Shown here: piece after piece, positions 37,562 to 48,014 of the stretch
Layout of the letters: every line of letters starts with the position of its first letter
Position numbering within the stretch: position 1 is the stretch's first letter
NCBI RefSeq assembly: GCF_007992195.1
Contig: NZ_BJZU01000003.1
Location: forward strand, 1 to 64,000
DNA from: Methylobacterium oxalidis
GTDB taxonomy: Bacteria; Pseudomonadota; Alphaproteobacteria; Rhizobiales; Beijerinckiaceae
Direction: 5' to 3'
DNA: 64,000 nucleotides
Notes under the pieces: generated by a model
Seen by the model: only the letters and a program-made list of their open reading frames with translations
Databases searched by the model: none
What the model was told of the DNA's origin: nothing
Program-made: the position numbers and the translations under genes

Positions 37562-38155
37562 TCAGTAGCCGTCGTAGATGCTGCCGCGGGAGAAGCCGAG
37601 GCCGACGCCGATGTCGGCCGAGCTCGCCCCCGTGATGCCGAACGCGTCGGGGATCGAGCCGACCAGCGGGCCGCCGATACCCGGGCCGTAGCCGGGGCCC
37701 GGCCCGTATCCGCCCCCGACCGGGACCCACCCGCTGCGGGCCGGCTCGACGAGGACGCGGCGGGAGACGCTCGCGTATTCCGGCGGGATCGTCTCGGGGA
37801 TGGTCTGGGGCGGCTGCACCATCACGCGGCGCTGGCGGACGGCGTATTGCGGCGGCGTCGTCACCCAGCACCCGATCAGCTCGCCGTAGGGGCCGCGGCG
37901 CGTCTGCCAGACCCGGCCGCCCGGCGCCACGAGGACGCGCTCGGAGACGGTGTCGAAGACCGGCGGGACGGTGCGGTAGATCGTGCGGGGCGGGCGCACC
38001 AGCACCTGCTCGGAGACGGTGTCGAAGACCGGCGGGGTGGACACGCGGCGGTAGCACTCGGTGCCGTAGCAGCCCCCGGCCTGGGCGGGCGCGGCGAGGA
38101 AGGCGCCCGCGAGCGCTGTGATCAGGAACGTGAGACGGGTGACCGGCGCGGTCAT
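37562..38155 (-). CDS. Exported protein with four PPxx-V-x-x-R-V-L-V repeats
   Basis: 197 residues from the ATG at 38155 with a signal peptide (about 1-26). The mature protein begins with a CYGTECYRR segment and then has four imperfect repeats of about 24-30 residues with the core PPVFDTVSEQVLVRP, followed by a Gly/Pro/Tyr-rich tail. Similar repeats occur in exported alphaproteobacterial proteins of unknown role. The repeats suggest a beta-rich binding surface. A CtrA-like site lies about 120 bases upstream. Confidence 0.82.
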   Translation of the reverse strand: MTAPVTRLTFLITALAGAFLAAPAQAGGCYGTECYRRVSTPPVFDTVSEQVLVRPPRTIYRTVPPVFDTVSERVLVAPGGRVWQTRRGPYGELIGCWVTTPPQYAVRQRRVMVQPPQTIPETIPPEYASVSRRVLVEPARSGWVPVGGGYGPGPGYGPGIGGPLVGSIPDAFGITGASSADIGVGLGFSRGSIYDGY

Positions 38156-38274
38156 GACGGCTTCCTCGAATGTACGCTGTACGGCGGGACGGTACGCTGG
38201 CGTGCGCACCTCTCGACGTGCAGGAGGCCGTCAAGTTGCAGGACAAGCAAGATCTATCGCGGGGTAGGGTAAAA

Positions 38275-38289
38275 TTAACCCTCGCTTAG
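38275..38289. promoter_or_regulatory. Possible CtrA-binding site
   Basis: TTAA-N7-TTAG, one mismatch from the CtrA consensus TTAA-N7-TTAA, in an AT-rich patch 120 bases upstream of the exported repeat protein. A perfect 6-bp inverted repeat ATCTAC-CTAA-GTAGAT lies nearby at 38306-38321. Confidence 0.3.
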
Positions 38290-38369
38290 GACTACGCAGC
38301 GGTCAATCTACCTAAGTAGATCGGCCTGATCGATTCCGCGCTCGTTATGCTTAACTGGCCGAATCCTGG

Positions 38370-39590
38370 TCAGGTCTGCCCGCGCTTGAGCTGGTAGAAG
38401 ATGTGCCGCCCGATGACGTCCATCTTGCGCAGCCGGCGCGACCAGCCGGGCCGCACGTAGTCGGCGTGGTAGTGGGTCGCGTTGCCGACCTCGCTCAGGT
38501 AGGTCCGGCCCTCGATCACCGCGCTGGCGATGCGGGTGGCGGTCTGCCAGGAGCCGGCGTCGGTGATGCGCAGGGACTTGCCCTCGCAGGCGAAGGAGAA
38601 CTGGCAGCCCATGTAGCGGTGCCGGTTCTGGTAGACGACGCCGCAGACGTTGCCCGGGTAGAGCCCGCTCTTGACGCGGTTGAGCACCACCTGCGCCACG
38701 GCGGCCTGGCCCTCCTCCGGTTCGCTGCGGGCCTCGAAGTAGACGGCCTCGGCGAGGCAGCGCTGCTCCTTGTCCATCGCCTCGGGCACGATCAGGTCGG
38801 CGTAGCGGTGGCGGGCGGAATCCGGCTCCGCCGCCGGCTTGCCGGGATCGGGGCGGTCCGCCCGGAAGCTGAAGCCGGGCAGCGCGAGGCTCGCCGCCGC
38901 CACCTCGATCGGCGTCGCGTCGGCCGGGGCCGGCGTCGTGGAGGAGAGCGCGACGGCGCGTGGGATCGCCGGGGTCGAGCCGTCGTGGCGCTCGGCCGGC
39001 GTCGCGTCGGCGCTGCCCGCGCCGGTCGAGGCGGCGCTGCCCGCCCCCGTCGTCAGGCCGAGGTCGGGCACCGGCACGAAGCCGAGATCCGGCTCGAGGT
39101 CGGGGTTCCAGGTGGCGGAGCCCACGCTGAGGACGCCCGCGACCGAGCTCGTCAAATTGGCGAAGACCAGGGAGGTCCCGCTGTCGCGCAGGGCCGCGGC
39201 GCTGCGCTCGAAGCTCGCGCCTGGCGAGAGGGCGGCGTCGCCCTTGGACCCGCGCTGCACCACCGGGAAGACCCGGGCCTGCGCCTTCATCTCGGCCCGC
39301 AGCGGCTCGTCGCCGACGCGGGTCGCCGAGAGCGGAGCATCGGCGCGGGCGATCGCCAGGAGGTTGCCGGTGCCGTCGTGGAGCCCGGTGCCGCCCACGA
39401 GGAGCGTGCCGCCCGGCAGCGCCGGCGCGAGGCGGGCGTCGCGCTCCGGCAGCAGGCTGGAGCCGATCGTGCTCTCGGTGCCCGCCGTCGCCGTGAAGGA
39501 CACCAGGAGGCCGAGGCCGGCCAGCCAGGGCGTCACCGCCGTTCCGAGCCAGTGCAGGCTCGATCTGCGTCGAAATCGTCTCGTACCCAC
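38370..39590 (-). CDS. SleB-type cell wall hydrolase
   Basis: 406 residues from a GTG at 39590. An N-terminal basic stretch and hydrophobic segment (about 14-36) act as signal or anchor. A long Ala/Ser/Pro-rich linker (40-270) leads to the hydrolase_2 (SleB/CwlJ) domain at about 280-400, with CLAEAVYFEAR (catalytic Glu), AVAQVVLNRVKSGLYP and CQFSFACEG. Such enzymes cleave peptidoglycan; in non-sporeformers they act in wall growth or remodelling. Not obviously in an operon. Confidence 0.9.
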   Translation of the reverse strand: MGTRRFRRRSSLHWLGTAVTPWLAGLGLLVSFTATAGTESTIGSSLLPERDARLAPALPGGTLLVGGTGLHDGTGNLLAIARADAPLSATRVGDEPLRAEMKAQARVFPVVQRGSKGDAALSPGASFERSAAALRDSGTSLVFANLTSSVAGVLSVGSATWNPDLEPDLGFVPVPDLGLTTGAGSAASTGAGSADATPAERHDGSTPAIPRAVALSSTTPAPADATPIEVAAASLALPGFSFRADRPDPGKPAAEPDSARHRYADLIVPEAMDKEQRCLAEAVYFEARSEPEEGQAAVAQVVLNRVKSGLYPGNVCGVVYQNRHRYMGCQFSFACEGKSLRITDAGSWQTATRIASAVIEGRTYLSEVGNATHYHADYVRPGWSRRLRKMDVIGRHIFYQLKRGQT

Positions 39591-39755
39591 GCCGAACCGA
39601 CCCGTACCGGAAAGCCACGCCCGGCGATCGTCGCGGCGCTTTTCGGGCGCAGGATGGCCGGATCCCGACTATCACCCGGTATGGTTGCCCGAGGGTTAAG
39701 AGGTGCGATTCGGCACAACCTCCGGCTCGTCGTGCGGAGGCGTGCAACCCCCGGG

Positions 39756-40292
39756 TCAGGCGGCGCGGACCTTCTCGACCTCGAAGGCGAGGCCGCCCGG
39801 CCCCGGCCGCTCGCGGATCACCAGCCGGTCCTGCGGCCCGAACTCGCCGAGGGCGACGTCGCGGTCCGGCAGCACCACGGTGGTGGACTTGTTGAGGTGG
39901 ACGAGGACGTGGCGCTGGCGGGGGAGCGAAGCGACGGCCCAGCGCTTGAGCTGTCCATAATAAGGCTCGCGCCGCCACGCGTTCGGCTGGCCCGGGTCGA
40001 CCTGCACGTTCATGTGGCGCGAGACCGGATCGAGGCTCAGCACCATCTTGGCGCGCTCGGGCTTCCACTCGGGGCCGAGCCAGCCCTCCGTCATCCAGAG
40101 GCAGTGGAAGGCGCGGCAATGGTCCGGCCGGGTCGCGTGGATGGCGCAGCCCCTGCCCTGCCGGGTGTGGCGGCACCACTGGCCCGCCGCGCTCTCGACC
40201 GCCGGAACGTCGTACACCTTGCAGCACAGGGTGCAGGTTCCGCACGCGCGGCCCGGGGCCGGCGCGGCGACGATGGTGGCGGGGTCGAGCAT
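39756..40292 (-). CDS. YkgJ-type Cys-cluster protein
   Basis: 178 residues. The N-terminal half has eight Cys: CGTCTLCC (C17, C20, C23, C24), C40, C49, C59 and C64, matching the YkgJ/FliB zinc- or iron-chelating domain. The C-terminal half has no known domain. The biochemical role of these proteins is undefined; some modify flagellin, but no flagellar genes are near. Divergent from the aminotransferase at 40409. Confidence 0.85.
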   Translation of the reverse strand: MLDPATIVAAPAPGRACGTCTLCCKVYDVPAVESAAGQWCRHTRQGRGCAIHATRPDHCRAFHCLWMTEGWLGPEWKPERAKMVLSLDPVSRHMNVQVDPGQPNAWRREPYYGQLKRWAVASLPRQRHVLVHLNKSTTVVLPDRDVALGEFGPQDRLVIRERPGPGGLAFEVEKVRAA

Positions 40293-40408
40293 CTCGCGGG
40301 GTCCGTGGTGCGGCGGCAGCGTCCGGGCGCCGCGCCGATCTCGGGTTTGTGCCGTGGCAACGGGCCGGTAGTGTGGCAGAACTCCCCGACCGTGTCCGGA
40401 AAGGCTCC

Positions 40409-41806
40409 ATGCGCTCGAACCTCGCGGCCCGCGACGTCGAAACCCTCGTCCACCCCTACACGAACCTCGCGAGCTTCCGCGAGACCGGCCCGCTCGTGCT
40501 GGAGCGCGGCCACGGCGTCTACGTCTACGACACGGACGGGCGCCCCTACATCGAGGGCATGGCCGGCCTCTGGTGCACGGCGCTCGGCTACTCGAACGAG
40601 GAGCTGATCGAGGCCGCGAGCGAGCAGCTCTCCCGCCTGCCCTTCTCGCACCTGTTCTCCGGCCGCAGCCACGACCCGGCGATCGAGCTCGCCGAGACGC
40701 TGAAGGAACTGATGCCGGTACCGACCTCGAAGGTGTTCTTCACCTCATCGGGCTCGGAGGCGAACGACACCCAGGTCAAGCTCGTCTGGTACATGAACAA
40801 CGCGCTCGGGCGCCCGGCCAAGAAGAAGATCATCTCCCACCTGAAGGGGTACCACGGCGTCACCGTCGCCACCGCCTCGATGACGGGCCTGCCCGCCAAC
40901 CACGCGGACTGGGACCTGCCGCTGCCGGGCTTCATCCACGCCCCCTGCCCGCACCATTACCGGGGGGCCGAGCCCGGCGAGAGCGAGACGGACTTCTCCG
41001 CCCGCCTCGCCGCGGGGCTTGAGGCGCTGATCGAGCGGGAGGGGCCGGAAACGGTCGCCGCCTTCGTGGCCGAGCCGGTGATGGGCGCGGGCGGCGCCAT
41101 CGTGCCGCCGGCGGGCTACTTCGAGGCGATCCAGCCGGTGCTGGAGCGGCACGACGTGCGCCTGATCGCCGACGAGGTGATCTGCGGCTTCGGCCGTCTC
41201 GGCACGTGGTTCGGCTCGGAGAGCCTGGGGATCCGGCCGAACACCCTCTCCTTCGCCAAGGCGGTGACCTCCGGCTACCTGCCGCTCGGCGGCGTCAGCA
41301 TCGACGAGCCGCTCTACCGGGCGATGCTCGCCGAGAGCGCCAAGATCGGCACCTTCGGGCACGGCACCACCTATTCGGGCCATCCGGTCGCCTGCGCCGT
41401 TGCGCTCAAGACGATCGAGATCTACCGGCGCGACCGCATCATCGAGGGAGTCCGCGAGAAGGCGCCCCACTTCCAGGCGCGGCTCTCGGCGCTCGCCGAG
41501 CACCCGCTCGTCGGCGAGGCGCGCGGCCTCGGCCTGATCGGCGGGATCGAGATCGTGGCCGACAAGTCCGACAGGTGCCAGTACGACCCCAAGGCCGGGG
41601 TGGCCGCCCGCTGCGTCGCCTTCGCGCAGGGCGAGGGGCTGATCGTGCGCTTCCTCGCGGGCGACCGCATCGCCGTCTGCCCGCCCCTCGTGATCACCCG
41701 CGACGAGATCGACGCCCTCTTCGACCGCCTCACCCGCGCCCTCGACCGGACGCAGGCCTGGATCGCCGCGGAGGGGCTGACCGCGATGCCGCCTCCGGGC
41801 CCGTGA
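40409..41806 (+). CDS. Class-III omega-aminotransferase
   Basis: PLP enzyme that transfers amino groups from omega-amino acids or amines to pyruvate or a keto acid. 465 residues from the ATG at 40409. Landmarks: SSGSEANDTQVKL (PLP phosphate), GYHG, D255 in IADEV and the Schiff-base K284 in SFAKAVTSGYLPLGG. The subgroup resembles beta-alanine/pyruvate and putrescine-type transaminases; the donor cannot be fixed by sequence. Confidence 0.92.
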   Translation: MRSNLAARDVETLVHPYTNLASFRETGPLVLERGHGVYVYDTDGRPYIEGMAGLWCTALGYSNEELIEAASEQLSRLPFSHLFSGRSHDPAIELAETLKELMPVPTSKVFFTSSGSEANDTQVKLVWYMNNALGRPAKKKIISHLKGYHGVTVATASMTGLPANHADWDLPLPGFIHAPCPHHYRGAEPGESETDFSARLAAGLEALIEREGPETVAAFVAEPVMGAGGAIVPPAGYFEAIQPVLERHDVRLIADEVICGFGRLGTWFGSESLGIRPNTLSFAKAVTSGYLPLGGVSIDEPLYRAMLAESAKIGTFGHGTTYSGHPVACAVALKTIEIYRRDRIIEGVREKAPHFQARLSALAEHPLVGEARGLGLIGGIEIVADKSDRCQYDPKAGVAARCVAFAQGEGLIVRFLAGDRIAVCPPLVITRDEIDALFDRLTRALDRTQAWIAAEGLTAMPPPGP

Positions 41807-42054
41807 GCCGCGCCGCCGGGCACGCGCAGATTGTGTTTTGTATTCACATGACACTCAGTTGTTCTCCGCGCCGTCTCGCGCGAAGATTGGTCATTCCTTA
41901 ATGCGCCATTCAGTTTGACTGCCCCTGTATGAGGCGGTGGCAGCCCGCGGAATGTCCCGCGGAGGCCGCAAAGGTGCCCAGGCATCGTCGCGATCACTGC
42001 CCAGAACGGTGACGCAACCGCTCATCCACGCGTGCTCAGACAGGACCCAGAACC
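41807..42054. other. 248-bp AT-richer intergenic region
   Basis: Between the aminotransferase and a small ORF. It is clearly AT-richer around 41828-41925, with one near-match to a DnaA box (GTATTCACA, 41840-41848), a TTGACT at 41914-41919 and GC hairpin CCGCGG/TCCCGCGG near 41948. Probably the promoter region of the small gene; no RNA gene recognised. Confidence 0.4.
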
Positions 42055-42267
42055 ATGTACCCCTCCAGCGAGACCCCGACCGCAGCGACCGAGACCGGAC
42101 GCCGCCAGACGGACGCGGGCCGGGACGCCGAGAGCTTCCGCCCCCTCGCTCTGCCCGCCCTCGCCGCTGCCGTCCGCGTCAAGGCCCCCGCCGCCGAGAA
42201 GGCTGCGCAGCGCACCCAGCGCCGCGGCATCCTGGCGCTGCTGCACGAGGACGCCCCCCTCGCCTGA
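42055..42267 (+). CDS. Small Ala-rich protein of unknown function
   Basis: 70 residues, no membrane segment: a Thr/Glu-rich start, a central Ala/Leu helix and a basic AQRTQRRG segment before the acidic end. Almost every codon ends in G or C, as in genuine genes of this genome, and AGGACC precedes the ATG, so it is likely real. No family recognised. The next gene follows after 134 bases on the same strand. Confidence 0.7.
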   Translation: MYPSSETPTAATETGRRQTDAGRDAESFRPLALPALAAAVRVKAPAAEKAAQRTQRRGILALLHEDAPLA

Positions 42268-42401
42268 TCCTTCCGCGGAGGGAGCGCGCCGCACCGGGCG
42301 TGGTGCGCTCTCCCCGCCGTCAAAGCGTCGAAATCGGCTGGCACAGGCTTCGCGGCCGCGGCCGGGACGATCGAGCCCGGTTGTCGAGCGAGGACATCCG
42401 C

Positions 42402-43334
42402 ATGCTGATCCTGCCGAGTCGCCGGCAGTTCCTGGCCGGGCTCGGGGGCGCCACGGCGCTCGTCGGATCGACCGGCGTCTACGCCTTCGGGATCGAGCCC
42501 CTCTACCGCCTCGTCGTCACCCGCTACGCGCCCGTGCTGCCGCGCTGGACGCCGGGCCTCTCGCTGCGCGTCGCGGTGCTGGCCGATTTCCACGTCGGCG
42601 AGCCCTACATGCCGCTCGACCGCATCGCCGAGATCGTCGACACGACGAACACCCTCGCCCCCGATCTGATCCTGATGCTCGGCGACTATCCGGCCGGCCG
42701 CGTCGCGCGCCGGAAGGTGCCGCTCTCGGATTTCGCCCGGGTGGTCTCGGGCCTGCGGGCGCCGCTCGGCGTCCACGCCATCCTCGGCAACCACGACTGG
42801 TGGGACGACCACGAGGCGCAGCGCCGGCGCACCGACACCTGCGAGGCGTGGCGCGAGCTCGAGGCGGTCGGCATCCCGGTGATGGAGAACGAGGCCCTGC
42901 GCCTCACCAAGGACGGGCACCCGTTCTGGCTCGCCGGCCTCGGGGACCAGGAGCCCTACGTGCTCTGGGGCGACGCGCGGGGGCGCGACGACCTGCCGGG
43001 AACGCTGGCCAAGGTCACCGACGAGGCGCCCGTGCTGCTGATGGTGCACGAGCCCGACATCTTCGTGGACGTGCCGGACCGCGTCTCGCTCACGCTCGCG
43101 GGACACACCCACGGCGGCCAGATCCGCCTGTTCGGGTACTCGCCGGTGATCCCCTCGGTGCACGGCAACGACTTCGCCTACGGCCACGTGACGCTCGGCG
43201 GGCGCCACATGATCGTGTCCGGCGGCTTTGGCGTCAGCCGCGTGCCGGTCCGGCTCGGGGTGCCGCCGGAGATCGTGCTTCTGGAACTCGGCACCGCTCC
43301 TGCGGTCGCGGGCCGCCAGCCGGGCTCCGCCTGA
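42402..43334 (+). CDS. Exported metallophosphoesterase (YaeI-like)
   Basis: 310 residues. The twin-arginine start (SRRQFLAGLGG, residues 6-16) suggests Tat export or a membrane anchor. The calcineurin-like metal site is complete: D62-x-H64 (ADFHVG), GD (about 97), GNHDWW, H of MVHEP and GHTHGGQ. YaeI-type enzymes hydrolyse phosphodiesters, and relatives act in lipid A (LpxH/LpxG) or UDP-sugar metabolism. The substrate is unknown. Confidence 0.9.
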   Translation: MLILPSRRQFLAGLGGATALVGSTGVYAFGIEPLYRLVVTRYAPVLPRWTPGLSLRVAVLADFHVGEPYMPLDRIAEIVDTTNTLAPDLILMLGDYPAGRVARRKVPLSDFARVVSGLRAPLGVHAILGNHDWWDDHEAQRRRTDTCEAWRELEAVGIPVMENEALRLTKDGHPFWLAGLGDQEPYVLWGDARGRDDLPGTLAKVTDEAPVLLMVHEPDIFVDVPDRVSLTLAGHTHGGQIRLFGYSPVIPSVHGNDFAYGHVTLGGRHMIVSGGFGVSRVPVRLGVPPEIVLLELGTAPAVAGRQPGSA

Positions 43335-43397
43335 GGCGGCGACACGCCTCACGCCCGTTCTCCCGCACCGGCGCGGAAAATGCGCTAGGCTGGCGCC

Positions 43398-43844
43398 ATG
43401 CGCGCGCTCCTCGCCCTCCTCCTCGTCACCGCCTGCGGGCCGGCGCTGGCCGACGATTGCGGCGACCTGATCGGCCGCGTCACCGCGGAGACGCGGGCCG
43501 AGGTCGGCAACCGCAGCCTCGACTACGCGACATTCACGCTGGGAGCCGACACGACGCTGACCCTCGCCTGCGGCGGCTCGCACCCGTCCTCGGTCGGCGC
43601 GCAGTTCCGGGGCGAGACGCCGCCGGACTCCTACTACGCCCTGTTCGGGCGCGCGGGCCAGGCGGTGACGGGCGTCGCGGCCGGGGTGATCGAGGCGGCC
43701 GCCCACCGCGCGCGCGACGCGGCGAGCCGCCTGCGCCACAGCAACGTCGACGCCGGCGGCGTGCGCGTTACCTGTTCGGTGAGCCAAGCGGAGAAGGGTC
43801 CCCTCACCCTATGCGCCGTGATCGAATCCGCCGACCGCAGCTGA
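43398..43844 (+). CDS. Exported protein of unknown function
   Basis: 148 residues with a signal peptide (1-19, ALA cut site) and four Cys in the mature part that could pair. The frame has strong third-position G/C. Its end overlaps the start of the next exported protein gene by 34 bases, so the two are probably cotranscribed and coupled. No family recognised. Confidence 0.78.
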   Translation: MRALLALLLVTACGPALADDCGDLIGRVTAETRAEVGNRSLDYATFTLGADTTLTLACGGSHPSSVGAQFRGETPPDSYYALFGRAGQAVTGVAAGVIEAAAHRARDAASRLRHSNVDAGGVRVTCSVSQAEKGPLTLCAVIESADRS

Positions 43845-44302
43845 AAGCTGCCCTCTTCCTCATTCTGCTGACGGGTCCCGCCGGGCCGGCGCGGGCCCAG
43901 CCGCCGGCGGAGCCGGACCGCACCGAGAAGCCCGCGGAGAAGCGGGAGGAGCGCGAGCCCGTCAACAACTGGTCGATGCTGCGGACCGCGCTGGCGCGGT
44001 GCTGGCAGGTGCCGGACGCCACCGAGGGCTCGGTCATCGCCTTCCGGTTCGGGCTCGACAAGCGCGGCGCGATCCGCGGCGCCCCGCTCGTCACGGCGCG
44101 GCGCCTCGTCGGCGAGAAGCACGCGAAGGAGGCCTACGAGAAGGCCGCTTTCGAGGCCCTCGACCGCTGCTTCCCGGTCCCAGTGACCGCGAGCTTCGGC
44201 GCGGCGCTCGGCGAGAGCCCGATCCGCCTGCGCTTCGTCAACACGGAGCCGACGGCCGCCTACCAGATCAACTCGAACATCACGATCTTCGCGCCGCGGT
44301 GA
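43811..44302 (+). CDS. Exported TonB-C-like protein
   Basis: 163 residues with a basic N-terminus (MRRDRIRRPQ) and hydrophobic signal (11-27), a charged Glu/Lys/Arg linker, then a small domain (about 55-150) whose pattern, CWQVP, FRFGLDKRGAIRG and FEALDRCFPVP, resembles the TonB/TolA C-terminal domain found in periplasmic proteins that contact outer-membrane partners. No membrane receptor is nearby. It overlaps the preceding gene. Confidence 0.78.
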   Translation: MRRDRIRRPQLKAALFLILLTGPAGPARAQPPAEPDRTEKPAEKREEREPVNNWSMLRTALARCWQVPDATEGSVIAFRFGLDKRGAIRGAPLVTARRLVGEKHAKEAYEKAAFEALDRCFPVPVTASFGAALGESPIRLRFVNTEPTAAYQINSNITIFAPR

Positions 44303-44418
44303 GCCTCGCCGCACGCCGGAAGGCGCCGCCGCCGTAACCGGAGATGAACCGCCGCGAAAACGGGCTCGGATGCATCCAACCTTCCGTCACCATCAATCGA
44401 CATGACAGGAGAACCGGA

Positions 44419-44688
44419 ATGCTGAAGACGCTCGCCCTCACCTCGACGCTGATCATGGCCGGGATCGGCGGCGCGTTCGCGCAGACGACCTTCATGGCCT
44501 GGGGTCACGACTTCGACCTGTCGCCGTTCCGCGCGACCGAGATGCAGGTCGCCACGGCGACCCAGCGCGGCACCGGCAAGTCCTTCAACGTGCTCAAGCT
44601 GAAGAACGGGCACATGATGGCGGTCGTCGCCATCGATCGGATGAGCGGCGCGCCGGCCGCGACCGCCGACGCCGACATGATCAACTGA
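44419..44688 (+). CDS. Small exported protein
   Basis: 89 residues from the ATG at 44419, preceded by AGGAGAA. A signal peptide (about 1-21, AFA cut site) is followed by a short polar domain with no Cys. Function unknown. Followed by a strong GC hairpin before the converging pccB. Confidence 0.75.
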   Translation: MLKTLALTSTLIMAGIGGAFAQTTFMAWGHDFDLSPFRATEMQVATATQRGTGKSFNVLKLKNGHMMAVVAIDRMSGAPAATADADMIN

Positions 44689-44694
44689 TCGCGC

Positions 44695-44726
44695 CCGGGC
44701 GGGCCGCGCCGCCGCGGCCCGCCCGG
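44695..44726. terminator. Strong hairpin between convergent genes
   Basis: 14-bp perfect stem (CCGGGCGGGCCGCG with its complement at 44713-44726) and a CCGC loop, between the small exported gene and pccB. It can act for both strands; no U-tract on either side. Confidence 0.65.
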
Positions 44727-44738
44727 ATCCGCCCCGCG

Positions 44739-46271
<1,533 letters not shown>

Positions 46272-46382
46272 GAAGTCACGGCCTCGGGCTGAATCGAATA
46301 CAGAATTCCGTTGAGCCGCACAGGCTTGGCGGTTCTCCGGGTCAGGCCCCTTAGCACGAGAGTTTCGTCGGCGAAAACGCCC

Positions 46383-47201
46383 CTATCGGGCGAGCGCGGC
46401 GACCTGCGCCGCCGCATCGAACTCGGCGCGTCGGAGCGCGAGCCGCGCCTCGGCCTCGGCGTCGCGGCCCCAGACGCTCGCCTGGTAGGTCTCGTCCACG
46501 TGCGCGGCCGCCCAGGCTTCGTCGGGCGTCAGGTGGCCGCGGAGCACGGCGAGCGCGATCAGGAGCGAGCCGGTCAGCGTCGTCATGGTGTGGAGCGCCG
46601 CGAGGCGGAACGGCCCGTCGGCCGCCTCGATGGCCCGCCGCAGCGCCTGGACGGAGGCTTCGGGCTGGGTGACGTGCATGACGCCCTCGCTCAGGATGAG
46701 GCGGACGCCGAGCGCCTCCCGCGCCCAGTCGAGGATCGGGTCCCAGGCCGCGGTCTGCGCGGCCACGAGGCGCTCGGGCGAGTCCGCGCGGTAGGCGAGG
46801 AGGTCCGTCCCGGCATAGGCGGCGAGATCGTCGATCACCGCTGCGCGGCGCGGCGCCACCCCGTCGATCGCGGTGTTGACGAGGCGCGTCACCGGCATCC
46901 GGGCCGGGTCGATGATCTCGTCCTGCGCCTGCCACTCGCCGGCGATCCTCTCGGCGAGGTCGCGGCCGGGCACGGCGAGCGGGTTGCGGGCCGGGGTGTT
47001 GGCCGGGCGCCCGTCGAGGGTCAGGCGAAAGCCGCTCTCCCCTTCGCCGATTCCGGCCTCGCGGTAGAACCGCTTCGGCAGGGGCTTCGCCGGCCCGCGC
47101 GCTGCCCGCATCGGGTCCGGTGCCGCGGCGTCGGTGGGCTCGCCGAGCCAGTCGCGGGTGATGTCGTCGCCCGCCGCGGGGCCGCTCTTCGGATCGCTCA
47201 T
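46383..47201 (-). CDS. ATP12-family F1-ATPase assembly chaperone
   Basis: 272 residues, the alphaproteobacterial and mitochondrial chaperone that helps assemble F1-ATPase alpha subunit. Family blocks: RFYREAGIG, GFRLTLDGRPANTPARNPL, AEEW-like AGEWQAQDE and the C-terminal AHVDETYQASVWGRDAEAE. Sits downstream of the HAD phosphatase and RluA-family gene, a typical alphaproteobacterial order. Confidence 0.92.
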   Translation of the reverse strand: MSDPKSGPAAGDDITRDWLGEPTDAAAPDPMRAARGPAKPLPKRFYREAGIGEGESGFRLTLDGRPANTPARNPLAVPGRDLAERIAGEWQAQDEIIDPARMPVTRLVNTAIDGVAPRRAAVIDDLAAYAGTDLLAYRADSPERLVAAQTAAWDPILDWAREALGVRLILSEGVMHVTQPEASVQALRRAIEAADGPFRLAALHTMTTLTGSLLIALAVLRGHLTPDEAWAAAHVDETYQASVWGRDAEAEARLALRRAEFDAAAQVAALAR

Positions 47202-47248
47202 GAGCGTCGAGATAGTGCATCCGCCGGACCTGCGCGAGGCCGGCGGTC

Positions 47249-47950
47249 CTAGCCGCCGCGGGCGATCTCCTCCGCGATGGTCCCCTCCTCGGGCTCCGCC
47301 AGCGGACCCGAGAAAAGATCGCCGAGCGCCGCGGCGGATTCGACGACGGTCACCGCCCCAGAACCATAGAGCGCACCGGCCGGGTGGTAGCCCCAGGCGA
47401 CGCCGATGGCGGCCGCCCTCGCCGCCACGGCCATCGCCATGTCGAAGCTGGTGTCGCCGATCATCACCGTGCGCTCGGGCGGCACGTCGGCCTCGGCCAT
47501 CGCCTGGCGCAGCATGGTCGGATCGGGCTTCGAGGGGGCGTCGTCGGCGGTCTGCGTGGTGGCGAACCAGCCCTGCCAGCCCTGAGCGGCGATCAGGTGC
47601 TCGACGCCGCGGCGCGACTTGCCCGTGGCGAGGCCGAGCCGGATGTCGTCGCGGTCGCGCAGCCGCACGAGGAGATCCGCTATGCCGGGAAACAGCGGCT
47701 CCTCGTGCTCGGGATCGTGCCGCAGCGCGTTGAAGGCTCGCTTGTAGCTCTCGGCCAGGGTCGCGATCGGCCCGTCCTCGCCGACGAGGCGGCGGAACGC
47801 CTGCGGCAGCGAGAGGCCCACCACCGACAGCGCCACGGAGCGGCTCGGCGGCGTCAGGCCGTGCTCGGCGAAGGCAACGCCCTGCGCGGCGACGATGAGG
47901 TGCTGGCTGTCGACGAGCGTGCCGTCGACGTCGAAGACGACGAGCTTCAC
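47249..47950 (-). CDS. HAD-superfamily phosphatase (Gph-like)
   Basis: 233 residues from a GTG at 47950 directly before the nucleophile motif VVFDVDGTLVDS. The other HAD motifs are ATGKSRRG (motif II), K of DAPSKPDPTML and GDTSFDMAMA (motif IV). A helical cap lies between motif I and II. It resembles phosphoglycolate phosphatase-type enzymes; the substrate is not known. Same-strand neighbours: ATP12 gene downstream, RluA-family gene upstream. Confidence 0.9.
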   Translation of the reverse strand: MKLVVFDVDGTLVDSQHLIVAAQGVAFAEHGLTPPSRSVALSVVGLSLPQAFRRLVGEDGPIATLAESYKRAFNALRHDPEHEEPLFPGIADLLVRLRDRDDIRLGLATGKSRRGVEHLIAAQGWQGWFATTQTADDAPSKPDPTMLRQAMAEADVPPERTVMIGDTSFDMAMAVAARAAAIGVAWGYHPAGALYGSGAVTVVESAAALGDLFSGPLAEPEEGTIAEEIARGG

Positions 47951-48014
47951 GGCCGGCCGCGCGGCCGCGATGCGGCCAGCGTCCCGGTGGCAGAGTCTCG
48001 CGCGACCGCCGCGC

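Noticed and set aside
41840-41848. Near DnaA box GTATTCACA
   Set aside because: A single 8-of-9 match with no neighbours is not an origin signal.
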